Source: Diphasiastrum complanatum (Eukaryota > Streptophyta > Lycopodiopsida > Lycopodiales > Lycopodiaceae). Taken from it: 64,000 bases of DNA. Of the stretch, positions 24,701 through 36,149 are shown one piece after another; within the stretch, counting starts at the first letter, position 1; each line of letters starts with the position of its first letter. Made by a program: the position numbers and the translations under genes. The stretch is taken from NCBI GenBank assembly GCA_029204225.1, contig CM055095.1:52489836-52553835 (forward strand), read 5' to 3'. Below the pieces are notes generated by a model. It made no database searches. It was not told where the DNA came from and was given only the letters and a program-made list of their open reading frames with translations.

Positions 24701-25285
24701 CCATTGAATATCCATTGGAAAAAGGCTAAGAGGATTCTAAGATACATCTCGGGTACATTGGATTTTGGGATTCTATATAGAGGAGATGTGATTAACCTTC
24801 ATGCATTTAGTGATTCAGATTTTGCAGGGGACAAGAGGGATAGGAAATCAACAAGTGCCTATTCAACTTTCATAGGAGAAGGTGTGGTTTCATGGCTTTC
24901 AAAAAAGCAAGAAACTATATCTCTATCTTCAACCGAGGCCGAGTACAAAGCTTTGACAACCACTACAAAGGAGGTACTTTGGATCAAGAGATTATTGGTG
25001 GAACTAAAGATCATGGATTCAGAGGAGGCACCAATCATCTACAATGACAATATATCAGCCCAGCACCTTGCATCTAACCCAATCTTCCATGCAAGATCTA
25101 AGCACATTGAGATATGCCATCACTTTGTGAGAGAAATGGTGCAAGCCAAGGAGATTGCTTTGGAGCATGTTCCAAGCAATGAATGTGTAGCTGATCTACT
25201 TACTAAACCACTTCAAAAGACACCTTTTATGAAGTTCAGATCATCACTTGGAGTGATTAGTAAAGCAATGATTGAACCAAGCTAG
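21730..25285 (+). pseudogene. B+ gag-pol polyprotein, frameshifted and RT-deleted
   Basis: Gag starts at MASINAYLLDTNERLNKTNY. Zinc knuckle CYYCSKMGHYASEC lies near 22485-22526. Protease has WWIDSGASSHM; integrase has HKRLGH...CEAC, then the D, D, E regions HSDVH, LRSDNGGEF and PQQNGVAERRN; reverse transcriptase keeps YVDD near 24320; RNase H has SDSDFAGD and STEAEY; the end is VADLLTKPLQK. Compared with B-, 11 bp are missing near 22433, throwing gag out of frame with pol, and about 134 codons between GQQVE and IYMEQPQG are deleted in frame, removing the N-terminal half of reverse transcriptase. The long open pol frame otherwise indicates a recently active source. Confidence 0.92.
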
Positions 25286-25299
25286 ATAGTGAGGAGGAG

Positions 25300-25981
25300 T
25301 GTTAAAAATTCACAATTCTAGCTTGACTAGTTTTGGTCATATGACTTGTAAATAGTTAGATGGTCATGATGTGGCTTGTCACACGTGCCAAATAGCATAG
25401 GATTCCATTCATAAGGATGTTCTCAAGTAGACCTAAGTGTTAGAACCTTTGGAATGAGTCCAAATTATGCTTAGATACAAGGGAGAAAAAATAGGAGCTA
25501 TTTTTGGTAATTTTTGCATTGTTGAGGGATCTCCAAGATTCCAACCCTAACTTGGTAGGGATGAAAGATCCACCAAAATTAGCATTAGGGATAGGTTTAG
25601 GGCTACTCATACCTGCCCAAAACCGTGATGGATCATGTATATATAGGTGATGATATCTCACCAAAATCAATCAAGCAATTTCATGTTTTTTCTCTCATAA
25701 TGGTGCAATTGCTCTCTATGTTCATAATTGTTTGAGTACTTGTGATTACTAATGATTATAGGATTGAATGTAGGTCTGGTGTACAGTACTCAGACTGTGG
25801 GAGGCCGTACTTTCACACGTGTGAAGCCTTCTTCAAGGATTTGGGCCATTTAGTGAGGTTCAAGCATAGATTTTTGATGGATTTTGATGGTTCAACTTGT
25901 GCTAATCTTATGAAATCATAATCTATTGTTTCCCTCATCATTTCAAGTGTTTTAGGATCCTTATTTGCTGTAATTTTTACA
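25300..25981 (+). repeat. 3' LTR of B+
   Basis: 682 bp, TG...CA, visually identical to the 5' LTR. CACACGTGTG is at 25814-25823. Confidence 0.95.
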
Positions 25982-26862
25982 AAGTGATGGAGAGGGATCT
26001 CTTATGGTCTCGAGTTTCCTTCATCACCTTTGAAGAAGGATGGTTCGTGGTACATCGACAGTGGAGCTTCCTCACATATGTGTAGCTCCAAGCATTCTTT
26101 TTCATCCATGACACCTTATGAAGGAGCCAAGAAGTCCATCTACACAGCAAATGATCATGCGTGTGCTATTGAAGGCATAGGGACCATTCCCTTAAAGCTT
26201 TCATCATCAAAAGTTCTTTCTCTATCTAAAGTACCTTTTGTTCCTAAGTTGTCAAAAAATCTTATTAGTGTCGGGCAATTGCTTGATAGTGGACTAGATG
26301 TGAATTTCAATGTTGATACATGTACAATCAAGAACCATGTTGAGATCCTTGCATTTGGGTCTAGATATGGTGGAATCTACAAGCTTGATTCTAAAGAGTA
26401 TGCTAACTCTTGTGATGGTGCTTTTGCTTCTCATATTTTTTTGGAGGAACTATGGCATAGAAGGTTGGGGCATCCTAACTATAGTTCTATGGTGTCCATG
26501 GTCAAGAAAGCCAAAGCTATTGGCTTGCCTAATCTTATCTCCAAGAATTTCAAGCCATGTGAGGCTTGTGCCATATCTAAATCTCATAAGAAGCCTTTTT
26601 CAAAGTCATCTATTAAGACTACACATCCATTGGAGCTCATACACTCGGATGTGCACTTCTCATCTTCAAAGAGCAAGGGTGGTGCTACTTGCTTTGTAAC
26701 TTTCATTGATGATTTCACAAGATTTACTTGGTTATATCTTCTAGCTTCAAAGTCTATGGTGTTTGACTATTTCCTAAAGTTCAAAGCTCTAGTTGAAAAG
26801 CAATTTTCATACAAAATCAAGATTCTTAAAAGTGATGGAGGTGGTGAGTACACTTCCAAATT
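25982..26862 (+). pseudogene. Copia A1 protease and N-terminal integrase, 3' truncated
   Basis: Continues A1 after the B+ insertion: aspartic protease WYIDSGASSHMCSS, pre-integrase zinc site LWHRRLGH...CEACAISKSHK, and integrase with LIHSDVH and ILKSDGGGEY. Homology stops at about 26862 (after TSK); the ORF then reads into unrelated sequence. The rest of integrase, all RT/RNase H and the 3' LTR are gone. Confidence 0.88.
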
Positions 26863-27209
26863 TTGTGTCGTGTGTCACGAAATAGTTCGCAAACATTTTT
26901 GTTTCATGTGTCTTTTCTGTCAAAATCAGGGTGGAAAGCTAGAAAGGCTTTGGCAATAGAAACATTTTCGTTACAAGAGAGGTTTAAACTAAATCATTGG
27001 CTAACTATGTCTCTCTCTCGCAATGTCACTTTATGGTTGAGCATGACAGTTTCAAGTTTCGTGCTTGTCGCTATGGTCTGATGGTTTGGCCTTGTCCAGT
27101 AATCTACTCAGCTTAACCTGTGACTTCAGTGTTTGGTTGGGGTACGATAATTCGGAGTTGATGACTCCCGATAGGTCGGCCCCTTCGTGGAATGCTAGAG
27201 AATGGTTGC
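26863..27209. other. Unclassified sequence between A1 and D1
   Basis: Higher GC than the copia elements. It may be the 5' region of the D1 element. No protein family or LTR ends are recognised. Confidence 0.35.
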
Positions 27210-27692
27210 ATGAGTTCACCATTTCCAACACAAGTCTGGGATCTGCCCATAGAATCTCTGGCCACCCCATGGGTCCAAGCAGCCGGCCCCCTCCTCCAAG
27301 CAATGGGCATTTACCCAACGTTGTTTACTTCTGCCATTAACATGGACTTCATCCTCATGGCCTACGCTACATGGGATCAAGATAAAACCCATTTTCACAT
27401 CCTATACCAAGGTACCACGCACCGCGTCGTGTGAATGCTAACTCACAGGCTACCATTGGAATTCTTTCTGGTGATAGACCCAAGCCAACCCACTACTGTG
27501 CTCCTCACCTCATCAAACCCTACCTAACCCCTCCTACTCCTGAAACCATTATGCATACCAACAATGGCTATTTGATGGAGGCTATCAATAACCCCGTCTT
27601 TTGAACAATTTCCTAGTCATGTCAAGTTTGCGAAAGGATGGCATTCCATCCATCCTCTTGAGCCAGATTATGGAATCCCACAATGAATATCC

Positions 27693-28364
27693 TGTAAAAA
27701 TTACAGCAAATAAGGATCCTAAAACACTTGAAATGATGAGGGAAACAATAGATTATGATTTCATAAGATTAGCACAAGTTGAACCATCAAAAATCTATGC
27801 TTGAACCTCACTAAATGGCCCAAATCCTTGAAGAAGGCTTCACACGTGTGAAAGTACGGCCTCCCACAGTTTGAGTACTGTACACCAGACCTACATTCAA
27901 TCCTATAATCATTAGTAATCACAAGTACTCAAACAATTATGAACATAGAGAGCAATTGCACCATTATGAGAGAAAAAACATGAAATTGCTTGATTGATTT
28001 TGGTGAGATATCATCACCTATATATACATGATCCATCACGGTTTTGGACAGGTATGAGTAGCCCTAAACCTATCCCTAATGCTAATTTTGGTGGATCTTT
28101 CATCCCTACCAAGTTAGGGTTGGAATCTTGGAGATCCCTCAACAATGCAAAAATTACAAAAAATAGCTCCTATTTTTTCTCCCTTGTATCTAAGCATAAT
28201 TTGGACTCATTCCAAAGGTTCTAACACTTAGGTCTACTTGAGAACATCCTTATGAATGGAATCCTATGCTATTTGGCATGTGTGACAAGCCACATCATGA
28301 CCATCTAACTATTTACAAGTCATATGACCAAAACTAGTCAAGCTAGAATTGTGAATTTTTAACA
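27693..28364 (-). repeat. 3' LTR of B-
   Basis: TG...CA, 672 bp. CACACGTGTG is at 27841-27850. It differs from its partner at a handful of sites, for example cagtttgag versus cagtctgag. Confidence 0.93.
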
Positions 28365-28378
28365 CTCCTCCTCACTAT

Positions 28379-31300
28379 CTAGCTTGGTTCAATCATTGCT
28401 TTACTAATCACTCCAATTGATGATCTGAACTTCATAAAAGGTGTCTTTTGAAGTGGTTTAGTAAGTAGATCAGCTACACATTCATTGCTTGGAACATGCT
28501 CCAGAGCAATCTCCTTGGCTTGCACCATTTCTCTCACAAAGTGATGGCATATCTCAATGTGCTTAGATCTTGCATGGAAGATTGGGTTAGATGCAAGGTG
28601 TTGGGCTGATATATTGTCATTGTAGATGATTGGTTCCTCCTTTGAATCCATGATCTTTAGTTCCACCAATAATCTCTTGATCCAAGGTACCTCCTTTGTA
28701 GTGGTTGTCAAAGCTTTGTACTCGGCCTCGGTTGAAGATAGAGATATAGTTTCTTGCTTTTTTGAAAGCCATGAAACCACACCTTCTCCTATGAAAGTTG
28801 AATAGGCACTTGTTGATTTCCTATCCCTCTTGTCCCCTGCAAAATCTGAATCACTAAATGCATGAAGGTTAATCACATCTCCTCTATATAGAATCCCAAA
28901 ATCCAATGTACCCGAGATGTATCTTAGAATCCTCTTAGCCTTTTTCCAATAGATATTCAATGGCTTTTGCATGGATTGGCTCAACCTACATACACTAAAG
29001 CTAAGATCTGGTCTAGTTATAGTGATCCACATTAAGGAACCTATAAGTTGCCTAAACAAAGTGATGTCCATGAAGGATCTTTCATCATCTTCATTTGGCA
29101 CTTTTACATCTTGCTCCATTGGTGTGTCAACACTTTTGCATACTTCCATCTTAAACTTCTTCAAAAGACTTTGAGCATAGTTTACTTGACTTATAAAGAT
29201 AAAATCAGACCCTCTAAGTACTTCTATGCCTAAGATGAAGTGAAGACACCCTAGATCTACCATCTTGAACTCTAAGGATAGATCTATCTTGATTTTTTCA
29301 ATACCATCAACACTATTTCCACTAATGATGATGTCATCTACATAAATGAGTAAAAGTACAATACCAACATCATCAAACTTAATGTAAAGAGTGGGATCAT
29401 ATTCACTTTGAACAAAAGAAAGTGAAATAAGATAGCAATGTAGTTTTGAATTCCAAGATCTCGAGGCTTGCTTCAAGCCATAGATGCTTCTTTGGAGATG
29501 GCATACTTTGTTCTCCATTCCATGCTTGATGAACCCTTGTGGCTGCTCCATATAGATATCCTCTTCCAAAAAACCATTCAAGAAAGCATTAGAGACATCC
29601 ATTTGACATAGAATCCATCCAAAATGTGATGCAAGTGCAATGATTAGCCTTATTGTGACCATCTTGGCCACAGGTGCAAAAGTTTCCTCATAGTCTATCC
29701 CCCTCTCTTGAGCATAACCTTTTGCAACTAATCTTGCTTTATGTTTGTTAACACTCCCATTTGCATTCAACTTAAGCTTGAAGACCCACTTGCATCCTAT
29801 TACATTCCTTTGAGGTCTTTCAACAAGCAACCAAGTTTCATTCTCAATCAAGGCATCATACTCATCCAACATAGCTGTATACCATTCTTTGGAGTTCAAT
29901 GCATCTTCAACATTAGACGGTTCTTCAAAACTAGATAAAGCATAAGAAGTGGATGAGATACCCTCAACTTGTTGTCCTTTGCCTTGATATGTGAGCCTTG
30001 ATGGCTCCACTTTTGCCCTTGAAGATCTCCTTGGTGTGATAGGTGGGTTTGGTGCTTGCTCCTCCATGAGCTCCTCCTCAAAACCAAGATCTTGCTCCTC
30101 GGCCATCTTCTTCTTGATTGTTGGAGTTGAGCCTTCTTCAAGCATATGCATATGATGTTCATCAAAGATGACATCCCTTGAAACAACAAATTTGTTCAAG
30201 CATGGGAGATAGACTTTGTAGCCCTTGCTTGAGCTTGCATATCCAAGCATGATCCCTCTTGTGGAAGATGGATCCTCCTTGGTTCTTGTTTCCAATGGCA
30301 CATGCACATAACATATACACCCAAAAACTTTCAAGTGATTAAGATTGGGTTTCTTTCCATACAACATCTCATAAGGAGTTTTGCCTTCAATTGCTTTGCA
30401 AGACACCCTATTCATCAAGTAGTTTGCACATACAAGAGACTCACCCCAAAAGGATTTGGGCAAACAAGCATCTAATCTTAAAGCCTTAGAACATTCACAT
30501 AATGTTCTATTCCTTCTTTCAGCAACTCCATTTTGTTGAGGAGTGTAAGGACAAGAAGTTTCTTTCTTGATCCCTTCCTCCTCACAAAAGGCCTTGAACT
30601 CATTGGAGATGAATTCTCCACCATTGTCACTTCTAAGAATCTTGATGCTATGATTATGATGCTTTTCCACAAACAACTTGAACTTTACAAAAGTATCAAA
30701 TACTTGAGACTTGAAGGAAAGTAAGAACACCCAACAATATCTTGAGTAGTCATCAATGAAGGTTAAAAACATGGATGAACCTCCATTAGATTTGGTGCTA
30801 GCAATGTGCACATCCGAGTGTATGAGTTCAAGAGGATGCGATGACTTTGTGATGGAGTTAGGAAACACCTTCTTATGTGCCTTGGATAAGGCACAAGCTT
30901 CACAAACCTTGTCTTCCTTCCCAATAGACCTTGGTAGGCCTAAAGCATACTCCTCCTTGATCATAGCCTCCATGGAACCCGAGTTGACATGTCCAAGTCT
31001 TTTGTGACATAAAGTAAAGGTAGATATCTTGCTCTTCTCGGCCAACATGACAACATTAGTATCCACAAATGCATCCAGCTTATAAAGTTTGCCAAGTCTA
31101 GTGCCCTTAGCCACTATCTTACCCTTCTTCTTGATGAAACATTCATTTGAAGCAAAGTCAACATTGAAACCATTGTCTACCATTTGGCCAACACTTAGTA
31201 GATTCTTTGTTATTGTAGGAATGTACAAAACACCTTCTATGTTGATCCTTTTGGAAGATCCTAAGCAATGGGGAATTCTACCAACTCCTTCAATCTTACA

Positions 31301-32343
31301 AGCTTCATCATTTGTTGTATAGATAGACTTTATAGGTCCATCATAAGATAAGAGAGAAGAGAAAAACTCCCTTTTACTAGTCATGTGTGAACTAGCACCC
31401 GAGTCAATCCACCAAGGATCTTCTCCTTTGAAGCTTGTTGAAGAAAATATGGACATCATGAGAGAGTCCTCATGTGAACTCTCCTCCTCCTCCTCTTTGC
31501 TCATGTTGGCTTGGCTTTGATCTTGCTTCCTCTTGAAGCATTCCGAGGCATAATGCCCCATCTTGCTACAATAGTAGCACTTCACCTTTGATTTGTCCTT
31601 CTTGACTTTGGTGGTTGATGGAGATGCCTTTGAGGGTCCTTCTTGATCCTCAAGCTTTGTAGACTTCTTGAATGTTGATACTTTGCCTTTGGACTTGCCT
31701 TTGCCTTTGGTGAAGAGAGCTTGGTCATCTCCACCTTGGATGGAAAGCCTATCCATCCTCTCTTGCATTTGGCTCCTTCTTGATTCCTCGACCATGAGTG
31801 TGCCTTGGAGTTCTTCAAGTATGGGTAGCTTACCCATAATTGCATATCCCTGAACCAAATTGTCAAATTAAAAGCTTAGTCCATTCAATATGAGTTGAAC
31901 AAGCTCTTCATCCTTGATAAGGTCACCTATAAAGGCTAGCTCTTTGTTCAATTCCTTTACTCTTAGACAAAAGTATGTGCACTCTCTCCTTTCTTTTGAT
32001 AGCTTCTATAGATTTGATTCTTCAAAGCTAACATTCTAGTTTGGTTCTTGGATTCATAGACCTTTTGCAAAGTCTCCCAAGCATCTTGAGCTGAAGTGCA
32101 ATCTCCTACCTCTCTTAAGAGTTCATTTGCAACATTCATTTTTATGCAATGTAGTGCAACATTGCACCTCTTGATGTATTTGGCTTTTTCTTGAGGATGA
32201 ATAGGTTCACCCTCCTTACCATTTACAATTTCCATCAGATCTTGCATGATCATGATAGATTCCATTCTAACTTTCCATATGGAATAGTTAGTTTTGTTGA
32301 GCCTTTCATTAGTATCCAAAAGATATGCATTTATAGATGCCAT
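28379..32343 (-). pseudogene. B- gag-pol polyprotein, gag broken, pol open
   Basis: Gag begins at 32343 (MASINAYLLDTNERL) and stops at 31963 after a one-base deletion (SAHTFV stop). A second lesion turns the GAA after GLSF into TAA near 31868. From about 31858 a single 1,159-codon frame runs to 28379: zinc knuckle CYYCSKMGHYASEC, protease DSGASSHM, integrase with HSDVH, SDNGGEF and PQQNGVAERRN, a complete RT with KHKARLVAKGYAQ, MDVSNAFLNG and YVDD, then RNase H with SDSDFAGD. All expected catalytic motifs are present. Only gag damage prevents autonomy. Confidence 0.93.
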
Positions 32344-33154
32344 CTAGTCTCCTAATCAAGGACTTGACACAAATGAAGGTTACTTCTATCGATTTGATTG
32401 AAGGTCTATCTTATCCCACTTCTTAGGGACCTGAAAAGATCAGTAATAGACTTCCTATAAAGATCTAAGAATGATCTCTAACAAAATCAAATCATAGAAT
32501 ACTAGAAACAATGCACTTGCTTGATTGAAGTAGACAATACTAGTAGAATTGCCCCTCTTTCTATAAAGAACATTAAAGCTTCCAAATGATCTGATCAAGA
32601 GTGAATTTCAGCAACCTAATATACTTCCAAAATCACTTGTAAAAGAGCTAAATGGAACTTAATGAGGATGCAACACAATCTACTATCCAATCACAAGCAA
32701 AAAATGATCAAAATTGATGAAAAATTGATCTAATTTGGTGCATAAGTCAAGCAATGGTTGGATTGAACCTAAATCACTTTAGGAGGTGCCTACTACACCT
32801 TAGAACAGCCTTGAAGAGTCCCCAAAACTCTGATATTCCCTCTCCTTGAATGCTAGAAAGCCTCCTCTATGAAAACACCTCCAAAACTCGCTTAGAAATC
32901 AATGCTTGGAGCAAGCAAAACTTGCTATCTTGGTAATGTGAATTGAATTCAACTTTGCCTCTGGTTTTAGACACCTAAACACCTGCAAATGAAGTCACAC
33001 AACACCAATCTCCAATGTATTTGACTCACTTTGAGTTCTAGAATCAATACTAGATGCTAAGATCCAATCTACACAAGATTTAGATCAAAAATTGTGATCA
33101 AATTGAATGAAAACCAAGGATTTAGCTCATTTCAACCTTTAGGCTCTGATACCA

Positions 33155-33826
33155 TGTAAAAATTACAGCAAATAAGGATCCTAAAACACTTGAAATTATG
33201 AGGGAAACAATAGATTATGATTTCATAAGATTAGCACAAGTTGAACCATCAAAAATCTATGCTTGAACCTCACTGAATGGCCCAAATCCTTGAAGAAGGC
33301 TTCACACGTGTGAAAGTACGGCCTCCCACAGTCTGAGTACTGTACACCAGACCTACAATCAATCCTATAATCATTAGTAATCACAAGTACTCAAACAATT
33401 ATGAACATAGAGAGCAATTGCACCATTATGAGAGAAAAAACATGAAATTGCTTGATTGATTTTGGTGAGATATCATCACCTATATATACATGATCCATCA
33501 CGGTTTTGGGCAGGTATGAGTAGCCCTAAACCTATCCCTAATTCTAATTTTGGTGGATCTTTCATCCCTACCAAGTTAGGGTTGGAATCTTGGAGATCCC
33601 TCAACAATGCAAAAATTACCAAAAATAGCTCCTATTTTTTCTCCCTTGTATCTAAGCATAATTTGGACTCATTCCAAAGGTTCTAACACTTAGGTCTACT
33701 TGAGAACATCCTTATGAATGGAATCCTATGCTATTTGGCACGTGTGACAAGCCACATCATGACCATCTAACTATTTACAAGTCATATGACCAAAACTAGT
33801 CAAGCTAGAATTGTGAATTTTTAACA
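33155..33826 (-). repeat. 5' LTR of B-
   Basis: 672 bp LTR adjoining the primer site. CACACGTGTG is at 33303-33312. The right end abuts the tatcc duplication. Confidence 0.93.
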
Positions 33827-34464
33827 TATCCTAACCCCTCGGTTGTGCCCTATGATTGGCACGCCTTCATTCTCAACGAGTTGAAGCTCGCTATAAAACC
33901 CAGCGTGTGTGACTGGATCGTCGTGGGATCCCTTCTCTGCACCCTCATTTGTACCCTCCTTGAATAGAAGATTCGAGATATTAATTATTCTGACGTCCTC
34001 TCCACCACCATTCCATACACCAGCCTTGTTTCCCCTACTATTCTAACTAACTCCCGGCCAGCAAACACATGCGTGGCACTGTCTCAACCTTCGCAAGTCC
34101 TCCTACCACACGACAACACACTGCACCATCACATCCTGGATCTGTCTCTTCTTCTTCCACTTCTGCTTCCACGTCCACTATTGTTACCACTTCCAGTCCC
34201 ATCATTCCCATTCCTCCACCTTTTGACACCGTTCTAGATTCTGCTCCACCCTCTATCACCATCACATCGTCCATCCCTCATGCCTCTCTTACCTCTTCTA
34301 TTTCCACTCCATCCTCTCTCATTAACCCCGCAGATTCCCAGATCTCGCCCGACACCCTCTCTTGGATGAAGTTCATCAACCTCACACCTTTAATCTCTCC
34401 CTCCATTCTTGACACCACCCTCAAATTTCCAACCGTTCTTCAACTACACCTTTAGGTTTCACAA

Positions 34465-34690
34465 AGTCTGATCAGCCAATTTGATAGCAAATCTTGCCAG
34501 TTTTCAGCCCTTGCAATCTCCATTTCTGGGACAAACTAGTGGAGATCAAGTTGACTCCTGATCCTCCATCTACTATTGTAGCTTCGTCCTTGTACCTCTT
34601 GTGCTTGATTGGTAGAGTGATGTTATGCTATTCACTCTCCCATGCTGCTCCAATGTGGAGGACGTTGCTGGTTCCTTCATAGCCTGTGCA
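34465..34690 (-). pseudogene. Ty3-like retropepsin fragment
   Basis: Minus-strand reading gives TIVDGGSGVNLISTSLSQKW around 34520-34578. The D-G-G triad in a VxDGGSGVN context is the aspartic protease active site of Ty3-type elements. A stop follows within about 20 codons. The same segment occurs at 59935-59955 (VIDGGLGVNLIS). It is in opposite orientation to the D1 ORF beside it. Confidence 0.6.
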
Positions 34691-34831
34691 ATATAAGGGA
34701 TCTTGTGTTGCTACTTTGATGTTGGAAGTATTTCTAGTTTACGCGATGGCTAGATCTACTCATGGGTATAGTATAGTGTAGAGAAGATCATCCACCTTTT
34801 AAGAACCTACCAAAGTTTTCAAATGGAAATA

Positions 34832-35640
34832 TGTTGAATTTCACACGTGTGGATTGTCCACTACATGTACTTGTGATCTTCTAAGGTGTGTAGATGCACC
34901 AAGATCAAGACTAGATTGAGATTCAAGATCTATCTTTGATTCTATGGCAAAAACACACTACTACATGCATTCAATCACTTCCAACTCTCACTCACACGTG
35001 TGGGAAGTGTTCCAAAAGTATTCTAAGTAAAAAGAAGCTGCTCTCCTCGGCTAGAGAGAGAAAAACCATCAAGAGCTCTCGGGTAGAGAGAGAAAGCTAG
35101 AAATTCAATGACACTCAAAATCCACTCAATCTCAAAATCAATTAGATCCAAAAGGAGGAGTACAATGATACTAATAGATTTATGAGCTACCACTATGCTG
35201 AACTATGATTGGATCACACTTTGCCACCTCTTAATCCTATTGGACCATTGATCCATGCACCTCTAAATTCTATTGGACTATATTCAAGCACACCTCAATT
35301 TTCTATTGGACCTCACAAGGTTCCACCTCTAAATCCTATTGGACCTCTTAAGCTTCATCAAACAAAAGCATGACACTTGTCTACACTATAATTGGCACAA
35401 GTTTGGCTCAATATTGGCATTACAAGTGGAAATGGATAATGTGCCATCTATGCCAAATTTGACCCTATCAACATCCTACACCTAAATGCTTGACTATGAA
35501 ATTCTATGAGACCCCTATATCAGACATTTTGATTTACTTTATGATTGTCTACACGTGGGAACATCCTTCACACATGTGAGATTCACTTACAAACTTCTAT
35601 CATAAAAAATACCAAGCTAGATTTTTGCCAATTTCTCACA
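34832..35640 (-). repeat. 3' LTR of C1
   Basis: 809 bp, very similar to its partner. Carries CACACGTGTG at 34842-34851 and 34993-35002. Confidence 0.92.
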
Positions 35641-36149
35641 CTTCTCCTCAAAAAATAGCTTGGAAAGGTACTAGATCACTTGAGAAGTTTGTAAATCTTT
35701 TTGAGTGGATCCTTTGGTATGCATAAGAAGTGAAGATTAGCCAAGGGATCCATCATAGCAGCACCCTCACCATATCCATGATAAGATCTCTTTGGTAGAG
35801 ATCTCTTGCCAATGCCTTTGAAGAGTGCTCCACCAATATTCCACTACTATCATGGGCTTCCTCCATGCTTGATGATGATCTTTGCCTTGAAAGTTCCACT
35901 TGCATGATGGATGCACCATAAATAGAGAAATCTGAGGCTTCCAAGCCTCATAAGGATCATGGAGATCAAGATCATAAGATGTGAAACAATGATTATTATC
36001 AAGATTATGCTTTCTAGCTTGACTAGTCCACATACAATGAACTATATCCATGATGGATCTAATCTTGATATCAAAGACTATCTTGATCTTTTTTAGGCTA
36101 GTTACTCTCTCAAGGATGTAAGTGTCCACTTTGGATGCTTCACTTAATC

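Larger units (their letters stand above)
20237..25981 (+). mobile_element. Copia element B+, full structure, recent insertion
   Basis: A 5,745 bp Ty1-copia element inserted in element A1. LTRs are 20237-20918 and 25300-25981 (682 bp each), with no difference I can see by eye. Primer site tggtatcagagc is at 20919-20930 and a purine tract (gaggagga) precedes the 3' LTR. The flanking duplication is aagt (20233-20236 and 25982-25985). Removing the element restores the A1 sequence seen intact in A2. It is not autonomous as read: gag-pol is frameshifted and part of reverse transcriptase is deleted. Confidence 0.95.
27693..33826 (-). mobile_element. Copia element B-, full structure, inserted in D1
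   Basis: A 6,134 bp copia element of the same family as B+, in reverse orientation. LTRs are 27693-28364 and 33155-33826 (672 bp each, 10 bp shorter than in B+). The primer site (reverse of tggtatcagagc) is at 33143-33154. The target duplication tatcc flanks it at 27688-27692 and 33827-33831. I count about eight LTR-LTR differences by eye, so it is older than B+. It keeps the whole pol frame including complete reverse transcriptase. Confidence 0.95.
27210..34460 (+). pseudogene. Unrecognised ORF family D, copy D1, split by B-
   Basis: The two parts are 27210-27687 and 33832-34460. ATG at 27210 starts MSSPFPTQVWDLP. Then come TPWVQAAGPLLQAMGI, AYATWDQDKTHFHILYQG, NNGYLMEAINNPV and LNNFLVMSSLRKDGI. 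Across the insertion, ESHNEYP joins NPSVVPYDWHAFILNELK and SLLCTLICTLLE. A Ser/Thr/Pro-rich frame (34069-34455) may be its C-terminal tail. Lesions: a missing base near 27427, a short deletion before LNNFL, and a stop after TLLE. D2 (56883-56158, minus) is a divergent second copy with the same motif order and its own lesions, so this was once a real protein. The YDWHxFxLxEL segment faintly recalls helical domains of plant transposon ORFs, but I assign no function. Confidence 0.6.

Noticed and set aside
33155-33826. 76-codon ORF MILVRYHHLY... recurring four times
   Set aside because: It is LTR sequence of family B read in the antisense or sense frame, not a gene.
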